A stretch of 64,000 nt of DNA from Streptomyces sp. Ncost-T10-10d (GTDB lineage: Bacteria; Actinomycetota; Actinomycetes; Streptomycetales; Streptomycetaceae), in NCBI RefSeq assembly GCF_900091955.1, contig NZ_FMDF01000182.1, forward strand, positions 207,531-271,530, written 5' to 3'. The position numbers and the translations under genes were made by a program. This document shows, one piece after another, positions 16,973-26,033 of the stretch (position 1 is its first letter; every line of letters starts with the position of its first letter). Below the pieces are notes generated by a model that did no database searches, had not been told where the DNA came from, and worked only from the letters and a program-made list of their open reading frames with translations.

Positions 16973-17989
16973 GTGACGATGGCAGATGCGCCGGTCTCGG
17001 CCGTGCGGTCGCCTGTGCCGCAGCCCCGTGATCCCGACGACGCGGATCGCTCCGCCAGGAAGAAGCGCAAAGACATACGAACAAAGCAGCCGCTCCGCCA
17101 CCGCCTCAAGCGGGACAGGGCACTTCTGCTGTTCTGCCTGCCGGGTGTTCTGTACTTCGCGCTCTTCTTCTACCTGCCGCTCGCAGGCAACGTCATCGCC
17201 TTCCAGGACTACCAGCCGTTCCTGGGCTTCAAGCAGAGCCCGTTCGTCGGCCTCGCGAACTTCACCGCGCTGCTCGCCGAACCGGACTTCTGGAGCGCGG
17301 TCTCCAACACCCTGCAGATCACCGCGATCCAGCTGCTGCTCTACTTCCCCGCACCGATCGCCCTGGCGCTGCTGCTCAACTCGCTCATCAGCGAGAAGAT
17401 CAAGCGGTTCATCCAGACCGTCGTCTACCTCCCGCACTTCCTGTCATGGGTCGTCGTGGTCGCGATGTTCAAGCAGGTGCTCGGTGGCGCGGGTTCGGTC
17501 ACCACGCTCCTGATGGAGCACGGGGTCAACATCGGAAACGTGATGACGGACCCCGGCACCTTCAAGCTGCTGATCACCGCCCAGGCCATCTGGAAGGACT
17601 GTGGCTGGGGGACGATCATCTTCCTGGCGTCCATCGCCTCGATCGACATGGCCCAGTACGAGTCCGCCGCGATGGACGGAGCCGGCTGGCTCCGCAGGAT
17701 CTGGCACATCACCCTGCCGGGCATCCGGCCGGTGATCCTCATGCTGCTGATCCTCCGGCTCGGCGACATCCTCTCGGTCGGCTTCGAGCAGATCATTCTG
17801 CAGCGCGACGCCGTAGGCCCGGACGCCTCCGAAGTCATGGACACCTACGTCTACTTCCACGGCGTCATCGACGGCGACTGGGGGATGAGCACGGCCGCGG
17901 GTCTCATGAAGGGCGTCATCGGATTCGCCCTCATCCTCGCCGCAAACAAGCTGGCCCACCGCTTCGGTGAGCAGGGAGTGTACCGATGA
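16973..17989 (+). CDS. Carbohydrate ABC transporter permease (LplB-like)
   Basis: A 338-aa inner-membrane permease of the CUT1 class, closest in pattern to LplB/YtcP-type oligosaccharide importers. A charged cytoplasmic N-terminus (KKRKDIRTKQPLRHRLKR) precedes six hydrophobic segments, the first being LLLFCLPGVLYFALFFYLPL. The EAA loop that docks the ATPase is present as YESAAMDGAGWLRRIWHITL (~residues 227-246). The GTG at 16973 has GGAGG at 16963-16967, 5 nt away; the ATG at 16979 is the alternative. The stop overlaps the next ATG by 4 nt. No ATP-binding subunit is encoded nearby; Streptomyces importers of this class usually share the MsiK ATPase. Confidence 0.85.
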   Translation: MTMADAPVSAVRSPVPQPRDPDDADRSARKKRKDIRTKQPLRHRLKRDRALLLFCLPGVLYFALFFYLPLAGNVIAFQDYQPFLGFKQSPFVGLANFTALLAEPDFWSAVSNTLQITAIQLLLYFPAPIALALLLNSLISEKIKRFIQTVVYLPHFLSWVVVVAMFKQVLGGAGSVTTLLMEHGVNIGNVMTDPGTFKLLITAQAIWKDCGWGTIIFLASIASIDMAQYESAAMDGAGWLRRIWHITLPGIRPVILMLLILRLGDILSVGFEQIILQRDAVGPDASEVMDTYVYFHGVIDGDWGMSTAAGLMKGVIGFALILAANKLAHRFGEQGVYR

Positions 17990-18945
17990 GTCAGCAGACC
18001 CTTGCGTCACGGCTGCGCACCGCCCGGTTCGGCCCCCGTGGCGGCGAGCGCCGCCGCGCCTCGTCCGGCCGCCCGCCGTGGATGGAGCGCCCGCACTGGT
18101 ACGGGCAGGGCGCGAAGGCAGCCGCCCTGGTCGTCCTGACAGTGATCGTGCTCTACCCGTTCGTCCTCGCCATCGGCACCAGCCTCGCCGGGCGCGAGGA
18201 GCTCAACGCCAACGGCGGCTACGTCCTGCTGCCCGAGCACCCGACGCTTGAGGCATACCGGGTCATCCTCTCCGGCGGCGTCGTCACCCAGGCGGCTGTG
18301 GTCTCCATCTTCATCACGCTGATCGGCACCGCGCTGAGCCTGGCGTGCACGGTGCTGATCGCGTACGGCACCTCGCGGCCGGGCACCGTTCTCGGCAAGC
18401 CGATCCTGCTGCTGGTACTGGGCACGTTTCTCTTCGCCCCGGGCATCATCCCCACGTACCTGGCCGTCCAGCAGTTCAAGATGCTCGACACCTACGCTGC
18501 GCTGATCCTGCCCGTACTGCTCAACGCGTTCAACATCGTGGTCGTGCGCTCGTTCTTCCAGAGCATTCCCGAGGAGCTGTACGACGCCGCGCGGATCGAC
18601 GGCGCGGGTGAGGCGACCGTCCTCTTCCGGATCGTCCTCCCGCTCTCCAAGGCGGTCCTCGCCGTGGTCGGCCTCTTCTACGCGGTCGGCTACTGGAACA
18701 GCTTCTTCAACGCGGTGCTCTACCTCAACGACTCCAGCAAGTTCCCCATTCAGGTGATCCTGCGCAGCTACGTCCTCAACGGCCAGAGCATCAACGCGCA
18801 GGCCATGGGCGTTCACGCGGTGCCGCCCGCGACCTCCTTGCAGATGGCCGTGCTGATCATCGCCATCGTGCCCATCTTCTGCGTCTACCCCTTCCTGCAG
18901 AAGTTCTTCGTCAAGGGCGTCCTCACCGGGGCGATCAAGGGCTGA
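17986..18945 (+). CDS. Carbohydrate ABC transporter permease (LplC/MalG-like)
   Basis: A 319-aa second permease subunit of the same importer. Six membrane segments follow a basic N-terminus; the first is AALVVLTVIVLYPFVLAIGT and is followed by a periplasmic loop. The EAA loop reads ELYDAARIDGAGEATVLFRI (~193-212) and the C-terminus YPFLQKFFVKGVLTGAIKG is the typical MalG/LplC ending. It is translationally coupled to the first permease (ATGA overlap) and 52 bp upstream of the binding-protein gene, giving the order B-C-A. Confidence 0.9.
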   Translation: MSQQTLASRLRTARFGPRGGERRRASSGRPPWMERPHWYGQGAKAAALVVLTVIVLYPFVLAIGTSLAGREELNANGGYVLLPEHPTLEAYRVILSGGVVTQAAVVSIFITLIGTALSLACTVLIAYGTSRPGTVLGKPILLLVLGTFLFAPGIIPTYLAVQQFKMLDTYAALILPVLLNAFNIVVVRSFFQSIPEELYDAARIDGAGEATVLFRIVLPLSKAVLAVVGLFYAVGYWNSFFNAVLYLNDSSKFPIQVILRSYVLNGQSINAQAMGVHAVPPATSLQMAVLIIAIVPIFCVYPFLQKFFVKGVLTGAIKG

Positions 18946-18997
18946 TCCGCCCGCCCGGTCACCGCCCCACGCACTTCACAAACTTCAAGGAGCATCC

Positions 18998-20638
18998 ATG
19001 TCCACCAACTTGTCCAGGCGCGGTTTCATGGGCGCGGCGGGGATCGCCGGCCTGACCGCGGCCGGTCTGACCTCCCTGACCGCGTGCGGCAGCGGCGCCA
19101 CCATCAGCAAGGGCGGAGCCAAGGCGTCCGCCAAGCTGAAGCTCCCGACGTACGTCGCCGCGCAGACCGCCCCCGCGGACCTCGCGGGCAATGCGGCCGG
19201 GCTGGACGCCACATATCTGCGGTACCCGAAGAAGCTGACCAGGTCCGTGGCCAAGGTGCCCGGCGACGGCAGCCGCATCACGGCCCTCACCGAGACGTTC
19301 ACCACGCCCGCGCCGCCGCAGGGCAAGAACGCCTACTGGCAGGAGCTGAACAAGCGACTCGGGGCGCAGTTCGACATGACGATCGTCGTCGACCAGGGCG
19401 TCGACGCCTACCTCACCAAGTTCAACGCCATGATGGCCAGCGGTGACATCCCCGACCTGGTCTGGTTCCCCCCGAACCAGGGCATCCAGCGGGTGCCCGA
19501 GCTGCTCGACGCCAAGTTCCACGACCTCACCCCGCACCTGTCCGGCGACGCGGTCAAGCAGTACCCCAACCTGGCGAACCTGCCGACCACCGCGTGGAAG
19601 ACCGCTGTGATCAACGGCAAGATACGCGGCGTCACCGTCGCCTACGGCTCCATGGGCCAGGTCTACGTCGTCAACCAGGACTTCTGGAAGCCGGTCGGCG
19701 GCGCCGAGTTCACCAGCGCGGAGGACTTCCTGGCCAAGGGCAAGGAACTGCTCGACGCCAAGCGCAACAAGTACGTCCTGGAGCCGGCGTACGTGAACCA
19801 CGTCGGCATGTTCGGCCAGTGGTTCGGCGCCCCCGCCGGCTGGCGGCTGGAAGGGGGCAAGCTCACCCACATGTACGAGACCGAGGAGTACCAGGAGGCC
19901 CTGGCATTCGGCGTCAAGGTGGCCAAGGCCGGTCTGTTCTGGCCCGACCCCAACCTCTCCACCACCATGGAGAAGATGGCGCAGGGCTCGCTGGGCGCCT
20001 ATGTGCAGTCCTTCCCCAGCTTCCTGGTGGATGTCAAGACGTACGATTTCCCGTTCGGCGTCATCGTGCCGTTCGCCGCGAAGAACGGCGCGAAGCCGCG
20101 ATACACCATGGGCTACGGCTCCGTCGGCTACACCGCCATCAGCAAGAAGGCCGACGACAAGCGGGTCAAGATGCTGCTGGGAGTGCTGGACTACCTGGCG
20201 GCGCCCTTCGGTACCGAGGAGCGGCTCTTCCTCGACAACGGCATCGAGGGCAAGCACTTCACCCGCACGTCGGGCGGCGACGTCGAGCTGACCGCCAAGG
20301 GCAACGCCGAAGCAGTCACCACCGCCATGCCGCTCGCCTTCCTGGCCGCCGGACCCGAGTACATCTACCTGCCGGGCAAGGCGGAACTGGCCGGCAAGAT
20401 CCACGGCTGGCAGCAGGAGCTCCTCAAGATCAACCAGTCGAGCCCGGTCAGCGGTCACTTCTCCGACACGTACACCAGCAAGGGAGCCTCGCTCACCACG
20501 GCCATGAGCGACGTCCAGAAGGACATCATCGCGGGCCGCAAGCCGATCTCCGCCTACAAGGAGGAGTTGCGCAAGTGGCGCTCAGGTGGCGGCGACAAGA
20601 TGCGCGCCGAGTACGAGGCATCGCTCGCCGGTAAGTAG
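18998..20638 (+). CDS. Extracellular solute-binding lipoprotein of the sugar ABC importer (LplA-like)
   Basis: A 546-aa binding protein, long like LplA-type oligosaccharide binders. The N-terminus has a twin-arginine motif (LSRRGFMGAAG), a hydrophobic core and a lipobox LTAC with Cys at residue ~28, so it is probably a Tat-exported lipoprotein anchored outside the membrane. The mature part has family blocks such as ALTETFTTPAPPQGKNAYWQ, MASGDIPDLVWFPPNQGIQR and GYGSVGYTAISKKADD. It delivers substrate to the two permeases upstream. An AAGGAG ribosome-binding site precedes the ATG. The ligand is unknown; the large size and the adjacent dehydrogenase suggest an oligosaccharide or modified sugar. 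Confidence 0.9.
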   Translation: MSTNLSRRGFMGAAGIAGLTAAGLTSLTACGSGATISKGGAKASAKLKLPTYVAAQTAPADLAGNAAGLDATYLRYPKKLTRSVAKVPGDGSRITALTETFTTPAPPQGKNAYWQELNKRLGAQFDMTIVVDQGVDAYLTKFNAMMASGDIPDLVWFPPNQGIQRVPELLDAKFHDLTPHLSGDAVKQYPNLANLPTTAWKTAVINGKIRGVTVAYGSMGQVYVVNQDFWKPVGGAEFTSAEDFLAKGKELLDAKRNKYVLEPAYVNHVGMFGQWFGAPAGWRLEGGKLTHMYETEEYQEALAFGVKVAKAGLFWPDPNLSTTMEKMAQGSLGAYVQSFPSFLVDVKTYDFPFGVIVPFAAKNGAKPRYTMGYGSVGYTAISKKADDKRVKMLLGVLDYLAAPFGTEERLFLDNGIEGKHFTRTSGGDVELTAKGNAEAVTTAMPLAFLAAGPEYIYLPGKAELAGKIHGWQQELLKINQSSPVSGHFSDTYTSKGASLTTAMSDVQKDIIAGRKPISAYKEELRKWRSGGGDKMRAEYEASLAGK

Positions 20639-20700
20639 CCTCCGTCCGCACCACCAGCACGGACACGCCCGCACCACCAGTACAGACAGAAGGGACCACC

Positions 20701-21873
20701 GTGTCAGACCTGCGACTCGGCGTCATCGGGCTCGGCCTGCGCCGTTCCATCGCGATGTCCGCCCACCACCCCGGACAGGGTTCGGCGATCACCGCCGTCT
20801 GCGACCTCGACCCCGAGGTGCGGCAGCGTGAGGCCGAGCGCTTCGGCACCGATGTCGCGGTCGAGGACTACAAGCTGCTCCTCGACCGGGACGACCTCGA
20901 CGCGATCATCATCGCCACGCCGGACGACACCCACGAGACCATCGCCATCGATGCGCTCCGGGCCGGCAAGGCCGTCTTCGTCGAGAAGCCGCTCGGCATC
21001 ACCGTCGAGAGCTGCGACAACGTCCTGCGTGCCGCGTACGAGACCGGGACCCGGCTGTACGTCGGACACAACATGCGCCACATGGGTGTCGTGCGGCTGA
21101 TGCGCGACATCATCGCCCGCGGCGACATCGGCGAGCCCAAGGCCGTGTGGGTGCGGCACTTCGTCGGCTACGGCGGTGACTACTACTTCAAGGACTGGCA
21201 CGCCGACCGGACCCGAACCACCGGGCTGCTGCTCCAGAAGGCCGCCCACGACATCGACGTCCTGCACTGGCTGGCCGGCGGCTACACCCGCCGTGTCAAC
21301 GCGCTCGGCGACCTCCTCGTCTACGGCGACCTGCCGCGCCGCGAGCCGGACACCCCGCGCCCGGCGAACTGGCTGCGCGAGTTCGACTGGCCGCCGACGG
21401 CCCGCAAGGACCTGCACCACATCGTGGACGTCGAGGACGTCTCGGTGATGAACATGCAGCTCGACAACGGCGTCGTGGCCGCTTACCAGCAGTGCCACTT
21501 CACCCCGGACTACTGGCGGAACTACACCGTCATCGGCACCGAGGGCCGTCTGGAGAACTTCGGTGACAGCCCCGGTGACGAGGTCAAGGTCTGGAACACC
21601 GGCCCCAGCGGATACCGCGGTGACGCCGACATCACCTACCGGGTGCCGGACGCCGGCGGTTCGCACGGCGGCGGGGACACCCGGATCATGGAGGAGTTCT
21701 GCCGGTTCGTGCGCGACGGGGGCGTCACCGACACCTCGCCGGTCGCCGCCCGGATGAGCGTCGCCGCCGGTGTGCTCGCGACCCGATCCCTGCGCGAGGG
21801 CGGTGCTCCGTACGACGTTCCGGCCCTCGACCCGGAGCTGATCGCGTACTTCGAACGTGGTCAGGTCCGCTAG
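20701..21873 (+). CDS. Gfo/Idh/MocA family NAD(P)-dependent sugar dehydrogenase
   Basis: A 390-aa oxidoreductase with an N-terminal Rossmann fold (LRLGVIGLGLRRSIAMSAHH) and the family hallmark EKP in AVFVEKPLGIT (~residues 97-107), followed by the larger alpha/beta substrate domain (HDIDVLHWLAGG carries the catalytic His region). Members oxidise or reduce sugars, inositols or sugar acids. The GTG start has AGAAGGGA upstream. It is the last gene of the ABC importer operon, 62 bp after the binding-protein gene, so it probably performs the first step on the imported sugar. A hairpin terminator follows. Confidence 0.9.
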   Translation: MSDLRLGVIGLGLRRSIAMSAHHPGQGSAITAVCDLDPEVRQREAERFGTDVAVEDYKLLLDRDDLDAIIIATPDDTHETIAIDALRAGKAVFVEKPLGITVESCDNVLRAAYETGTRLYVGHNMRHMGVVRLMRDIIARGDIGEPKAVWVRHFVGYGGDYYFKDWHADRTRTTGLLLQKAAHDIDVLHWLAGGYTRRVNALGDLLVYGDLPRREPDTPRPANWLREFDWPPTARKDLHHIVDVEDVSVMNMQLDNGVVAAYQQCHFTPDYWRNYTVIGTEGRLENFGDSPGDEVKVWNTGPSGYRGDADITYRVPDAGGSHGGGDTRIMEEFCRFVRDGGVTDTSPVAARMSVAAGVLATRSLREGGAPYDVPALDPELIAYFERGQVR

Positions 21874-21896
21874 GAACCGGCACGAGACGTTTCGAC

Positions 21897-21937
21897 GACC
21901 TTCGGTGACCGCGCTTCCGGCGCTGTCACCGAAGGTC
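21897..21937 (+). terminator. Hairpin terminator after the sugar operon
   Basis: A 13-bp perfect outer stem (21897-21909 with 21925-21937) and an inner GCGC/GCGC stem. It ends the importer/dehydrogenase operon. Confidence 0.75.
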
Positions 21938-22195
21938 TTGGTACGGCTGTTTTCAGCCATGCTCGGTGGGTAGTCGGCTCTTTCCGGTTTGGCGACGGCT
22001 CGATCGGTGTCCGCCGCGATGCGTGACACCGTCGGGTGAATTGCGGGTAATCATCCGGAAGATGTCGTATGGGGATGTGGGGTGCCGGTCTCGTAGGGTC
22101 ACCGAGCCTCCAGTATCGGAGAGTGTGAGCGGCGATTTTGCGCCAATGGGATCTCGTGGTGGCCGAGTTCGAACGCATGGCCGGATCGCGGTCGG

Positions 22196-22209
22196 CATAA
22201 TCGCGTCCA
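22196..22209 (+). promoter_or_regulatory. -10 box CATAAT, leaderless start
   Basis: CATAAT at 22196-22201 with 7 nt to ATG 22209 and no Shine-Dalgarno. No clear -35 element was seen at 17-19 bp. The 21938-22195 space shows no gene. Confidence 0.55.
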
Positions 22210-23210
22210 TGTCGATCACCGGTGGAGACGTCGTTGACCTGGGGCGGGGCCTGTACGCATGGCTCCCGCCGAAACGGGGCTGGGGGCTGGCGAACTGCGG
22301 TCTCCTCGTCTCGCCCCGTGGGGCGCTCTGGATCGACACCCCGTACGACGCCGTGCTGGCCGGCCAGTTCCTGGCCGAGTCCACGAAGCGGTTGCCCGAC
22401 GGTGTCTCCATCGACCGGGTGATCGTCACCCACGCGAACGGCGACCACTTCTGGGGAGCGGGCGTACTCCCGGACGCGGAGATCATCGCGACCCGGGAGG
22501 CCCGCGAACACATCCATTACGAGCCCACGCCCCAGCAGCAGCACGCGCTCGTCGCCACCGGCGATCCGGCCACCGCGCTCGGCGCCTACCTCGGACGTCA
22601 CTTCGGCCCCTTCGACTGGTCGCAGACCGAGCCGGTGCAGCCGACGACATACTTCACCGGGGAGCTCGAACTGACCCTGGGGGAGTACCCGGTACAGCTC
22701 TCCGCCCTGCCGTCCGCGCACACCACCGGCGACCTGATGGTCCATCTGCCCGCGCAGCGTGCCGTGTTCAGCGGGGACATCATCTTCTCCTCGACCCCCG
22801 CTCGGCCGGGCGACCACCCGGTGCACTGGGCGGGTCCGCTGAGCAATGTGATCGGGGCCTGCGAGCGGGTGCTGGCCACCGGCGCCGAGACCATCGTCCC
22901 GGGGCACGGACCGGTCCTCGACCAGGCCGGGGTGCGCGATCACATCGTGTATCTGGAGTACGTGCGCGAGCGTGCCCACGCCTTTCACACAGCCGGGATT
23001 CCCGCCCGTGAGGCGGCCCGCCGGGTCATCGCCGAGGGGCGCTACCCGGAGCTCGGCCTCCCCGAGCGGCTGGTGGTGACCATCGGAAGCGAGTACCGGC
23101 AGCTCGACGGCTCCGAACTGCCCGGAGTGCTCCAGGTGATGACCGATGTCGCCGTGGTCGCTCAAGAGGTGGAGCAGGCCCGTGAGTCGGCGGGGCCGGC
23201 GGAGAAGTAG
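22209..23210 (+). CDS. MBL-fold metallo-hydrolase
   Basis: A 333-aa cytosolic metallo-beta-lactamase-fold enzyme. The canonical metal motif HxHxDH is altered: THANGDHFWG (~residues 76-85) keeps H-x-N-x-D-H with Asn in the second position, a pattern seen in one MBL subgroup. Other ligands are LPSAHTTGDLMVHLP, AVFSGDIIF and ETIVPGHGPVLDQ. The start is fixed by the leaderless promoter; the longer frame from 21966 has no family sequence. It stands alone between two terminator/promoter boundaries, 70 bp upstream of the conservon. Substrate unknown. Confidence 0.85.
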   Translation: MSITGGDVVDLGRGLYAWLPPKRGWGLANCGLLVSPRGALWIDTPYDAVLAGQFLAESTKRLPDGVSIDRVIVTHANGDHFWGAGVLPDAEIIATREAREHIHYEPTPQQQHALVATGDPATALGAYLGRHFGPFDWSQTEPVQPTTYFTGELELTLGEYPVQLSALPSAHTTGDLMVHLPAQRAVFSGDIIFSSTPARPGDHPVHWAGPLSNVIGACERVLATGAETIVPGHGPVLDQAGVRDHIVYLEYVRERAHAFHTAGIPAREAARRVIAEGRYPELGLPERLVVTIGSEYRQLDGSELPGVLQVMTDVAVVAQEVEQARESAGPAEK

Positions 23211-23280
23211 ACAGGCCCGGCGGAGAAACGAGCGGAGCTTTTGCCGCCGCTTCGGCCGGAAGACCGATCCGACAACAGAA

Positions 23281-24669
23281 ATGCGGGACGGCATGGGATG
23301 GATCGTGGCGGTGATCGCCGTCGCTGCTGCCGTGGCGGCGGCTGTCCGCGCACAGAACGCTGCGCGCTCGGAGCACCTGGCCCTGGCCCGCGCCGAGCTG
23401 GCCGAACGGCAGTCGAAGGCCGCCGAGGCCCGTACCGCCGCGCTCACCGACGAGATCCGGCAGCTGGCCCGCAAGCGGATACCTGCCGCGGCGCTCGCCC
23501 TCTCCCACCCCACCGCCCAGGTCCCCGGACTGCGGGAGGCGGCCGAGGTCGACGGCGATTCCGCCCGGCTGCTCACCGAGGCCGTACAGGCCGCTCGCAC
23601 GGCGGTCGTCGAGGAGCGCGGACGCGTCGACGCGGCCGCCCGGGCGGCGATGCGCGGCACCTCGGCCAAGATCCAGTCACTGCTCAACCAGTCCCAGCAA
23701 CTGCTGCACGAGCTCCAGCACGAGTACGACGACCCACGGATCCTGCAGCTGGACTTCCGTAACGAACTGGCCCTGCGGCGTACCCAGGCCACCGCCGTGC
23801 TCTGCGACGCCTGGCCGGGGCTCGCCCGCCAGAACTCGCCGCTCGTCGAGATCGTGCTCGGCGCCCAGTCCCGGGTCGCCGGCTATGAGCGGATCAAGGT
23901 CGCCAACCATCTGCGCGACGAACGGCTCGCGCTCGTCGCCCGCGCCGCCGAACCTCTCGCGATCGCGCTCGCCGAACTGCTGGCCAATGCCACGGCCTAC
24001 TCGCACCCCGACACCGATGTACAGGTGACCGTCCAGCAGAGCGGTGGCCGTGGCGCGTTCCTGGTCGTGGACGACGCGGGCATCGGCATGGACGACGATG
24101 CGCTCGACCGGGCCCGCGCCCTGCTGGCGGGCCCGTCCGAAGTGCTCCTGACCGAGCTGGGCGACCCACCACAGACCGGTTTCGCCGTCGTCGGCCGGCT
24201 CGTGGTGCAGTACGGCTTCAACTGCCACATCGAGGCATCGCCGTTCGGTGGAATGCGTACGATCCTGCGCGTCCCCGCCCATCTGCTCACCGTGATGGAG
24301 GACGACCGCAGCCTCTCCGCCCTCGCTCCGAAGCCGATGCAGGCGCACGCCGCTCCGTCGGTTTCCGCCCCCGCCGAGCCGGACCCCGCACCGGCACCGC
24401 AAGCCGTCGGCGGGCACCCCGCCGAGCTGCCCAGCCGGCGCCGACGTTCACCACGTCCGACCCCGGCCCGGTCCGCGTCCGCCGCCGTCGCCCGGGACCG
24501 GGAGCAGGTGTCCCGTACACCCGAGCAGGCCGAGGCTTCCTGGGCGGCGCTCCAACAGGGCACCCTCAATGGCAGGAGCGTCGCCGGGCGGTCATCCGCA
24601 CCGGCCGCGGACGATCACCACCCGGACGAACACGACGACCAGGACGACCAAGGAGACGACGAGAAGTGA
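23281..24669 (+). CDS. cvnA: Conservon CvnA: membrane-anchored sensor kinase-like ATPase
   Basis: A 462-aa protein. One N-terminal membrane segment (MGWIVAVIAVAAAVAAAVRA), a coiled-coil-rich Ala/Glu/Arg linker, then an HATPase_c domain with the N box in IALAELLANATAYSHPDTDV (~residues 223-242) and G1 box VVDDAGIGMDDD (~262-273). There is no phosphorylatable His H-box, typical of CvnA proteins. The tail (~340-462) is Pro/Ala-rich and disordered. In Streptomyces, CvnA is the membrane component of a four-protein complex with CvnB, C and D, likened to eukaryotic G-protein-coupled signalling. The stop overlaps cvnB by GTGA. ATG 23281 is chosen; ATG 23293 is possible. Confidence 0.9.
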   Translation: MRDGMGWIVAVIAVAAAVAAAVRAQNAARSEHLALARAELAERQSKAAEARTAALTDEIRQLARKRIPAAALALSHPTAQVPGLREAAEVDGDSARLLTEAVQAARTAVVEERGRVDAAARAAMRGTSAKIQSLLNQSQQLLHELQHEYDDPRILQLDFRNELALRRTQATAVLCDAWPGLARQNSPLVEIVLGAQSRVAGYERIKVANHLRDERLALVARAAEPLAIALAELLANATAYSHPDTDVQVTVQQSGGRGAFLVVDDAGIGMDDDALDRARALLAGPSEVLLTELGDPPQTGFAVVGRLVVQYGFNCHIEASPFGGMRTILRVPAHLLTVMEDDRSLSALAPKPMQAHAAPSVSAPAEPDPAPAPQAVGGHPAELPSRRRRSPRPTPARSASAAVARDREQVSRTPEQAEASWAALQQGTLNGRSVAGRSSAPAADDHHPDEHDDQDDQGDDEK

Positions 24670-25091
24670 GCGCCCCCACTCCCACCACCGGTGACCTCGC
24701 ATGGGTGCTGACCCCCCTGCTGGAGCTGCCCGGAGTCCAGCACGCCGTGGTCGCCACCGGCGACGGCCTCGTCGAGGGTGCCTCACCCGGCCTGGACCGG
24801 GCGTCCGGCGAGCGGGTCGCCGCCATGACCGCCACGCTGCACGCCGCGGCCCGCGCGTTCACCACGGCCTTCACCGACGTCGAGGCTCCGCGCCTGGCCC
24901 AGACGGTTGTCGAGTCCGACCAGGGCTTCGCCATCGTCGTACCGGCCGGGAACAACACCACACTCGCCCTGTTCGCGGAACCCGGAGCCAAACTCGGCGA
25001 CATCGCCTACCAGATGCAGGTGCAGGTCACCGCCCTGACCCGGGCGATGAACGCGCCCGCCCGCCAACCGGACACCACCGCCCGGCCATGA
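24666..25091 (+). CDS. cvnB: Conservon CvnB: roadblock/LC7 domain protein
   Basis: A 141-aa protein that is essentially one roadblock/LC7 domain: WVLTPLLELPGVQHAVVATG, DGLVEGASPGLDRASGERVA, then FAIVVPAGNNTTLALFAEPG and a final helix. Roadblock proteins of this type associate with small GTPases and probably act as regulators of the CvnD GTPase, as MglB does for MglA. GTG start inside a GTGA overlap with cvnA; its own stop overlaps the start of cvnC. Confidence 0.93.
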   Translation: MSAPTPTTGDLAWVLTPLLELPGVQHAVVATGDGLVEGASPGLDRASGERVAAMTATLHAAARAFTTAFTDVEAPRLAQTVVESDQGFAIVVPAGNNTTLALFAEPGAKLGDIAYQMQVQVTALTRAMNAPARQPDTTARP

Positions 25092-25441
25092 CCTCCGGCC
25101 CCGGACGCCGTCTGATCCCCGCCTATCTGGTCACCGGCGGCCGGACCCGGCCCGCCGGTCCCGCGCTCGACCGGCTCGCCGTGCTCGTACGCACCGACAC
25201 GGACCTGCCCCCGGACACCGGCTCGGAACAGCGCAGGCTGTGCGAGCTGCTGGAACCGGGCGCGCTCACCGTCGTCGAATCCGCGGCCCACCTGGATCTG
25301 CCGGTCAGCGCCACCGTCTTCCTGGCCACGGACCTCGCGGCCGCCGGACATCTGCACACCCGACCGCCCATCCCCAGCGCCGGGGAGATCGACCGGTCGC
25401 TCGTCGAGAGGCTGCTCGTTGGACTCCGCTCCCTCCACTGA
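25088..25441 (+). CDS. cvnC: Conservon CvnC: DUF742 protein
   Basis: A 117-aa DUF742 protein: RLIPAYLVTGGRTRPAG at the N-terminus, a winged-helix-like middle (EQRRLCELLEPGALTVVESAAHLDLPVS) and a C-terminal LLVGLRSL just before the GTPase. CvnC's biochemical role is not established. The ATG overlaps the cvnB stop; the last 23 nt overlap the TTG start of cvnD. Confidence 0.92.
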   Translation: MTSGPGRRLIPAYLVTGGRTRPAGPALDRLAVLVRTDTDLPPDTGSEQRRLCELLEPGALTVVESAAHLDLPVSATVFLATDLAAAGHLHTRPPIPSAGEIDRSLVERLLVGLRSLH

Positions 25442-26033
25442 CCGGACCGGCATCGGCTATCTGCCGCCTGCCGCCCAAACCCTGATGAAGCTCGTCGTCA
25501 CGGGTCCCTTCGGCGTGGGCAAAACCACCCTGATCCGTACGCTGTCGGAGATCGCCACGCTCCATACCGAAGAGGCGATGACCCAGTCCAGCACCCGGCT
25601 CGACGACACCGCAGGCATGCCGGACAAGACCACGACCACCGTCGCCATCGACTTCGGCCGGCTCACCGTCCTCGACGACCTGGTGCTCTACATGTTCGGC
25701 ACGCCGGGCCAGCAGCGGTTCCTCCCTCTCTGGGAGGACATCGCACGCGGCGCACTCGGCGCTCTCGTCCTGGTCGACACCCGTCGGCTCGCCGACTCCT
25801 TCGCGGTCATGGACATGGTCGAGGAGCAGGGACTGCCGTACGCCGTTGCCGTCAACCGTTTCCCAGACGCCCCCGCCCACACCGACGAGGTCCTGCGCAA
25901 ACACCTCGACCTCGCCCCCGAGACCCCGCTGGTGCAGTGCGACGCCCGCGAACGCCGCGGCAGCATCGACGCACTGATCGCGCTCGCCGAGCATGTGCTG
26001 GCCGGAATGCCCCGGCCCGAGGACCCGTCATGA
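25419..26033 (+). CDS. cvnD: Conservon CvnD: small ATP/GTP-binding protein
   Basis: A 204-aa Ras-like GTPase. P-loop GPFGVGKTTLIR at ~29-40, switch II/G3 as MFGTPGQQRFLPLWEDIARG with the usual Cvn/MglA-like TPGQ, and an N-rich AVAVNRFPDA (G4 NRF variant in place of NKxD). It starts with TTG at 25419, 23 nt inside cvnC, a typical tightly coupled arrangement. It is expected to cycle between the membrane CvnA/B/C complex and a free state. The stop overlaps the start of the P450 gene by ATGA. Confidence 0.92.
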   Translation: MDSAPSTDRTGIGYLPPAAQTLMKLVVTGPFGVGKTTLIRTLSEIATLHTEEAMTQSSTRLDDTAGMPDKTTTTVAIDFGRLTVLDDLVLYMFGTPGQQRFLPLWEDIARGALGALVLVDTRRLADSFAVMDMVEEQGLPYAVAVNRFPDAPAHTDEVLRKHLDLAPETPLVQCDARERRGSIDALIALAEHVLAGMPRPEDPS

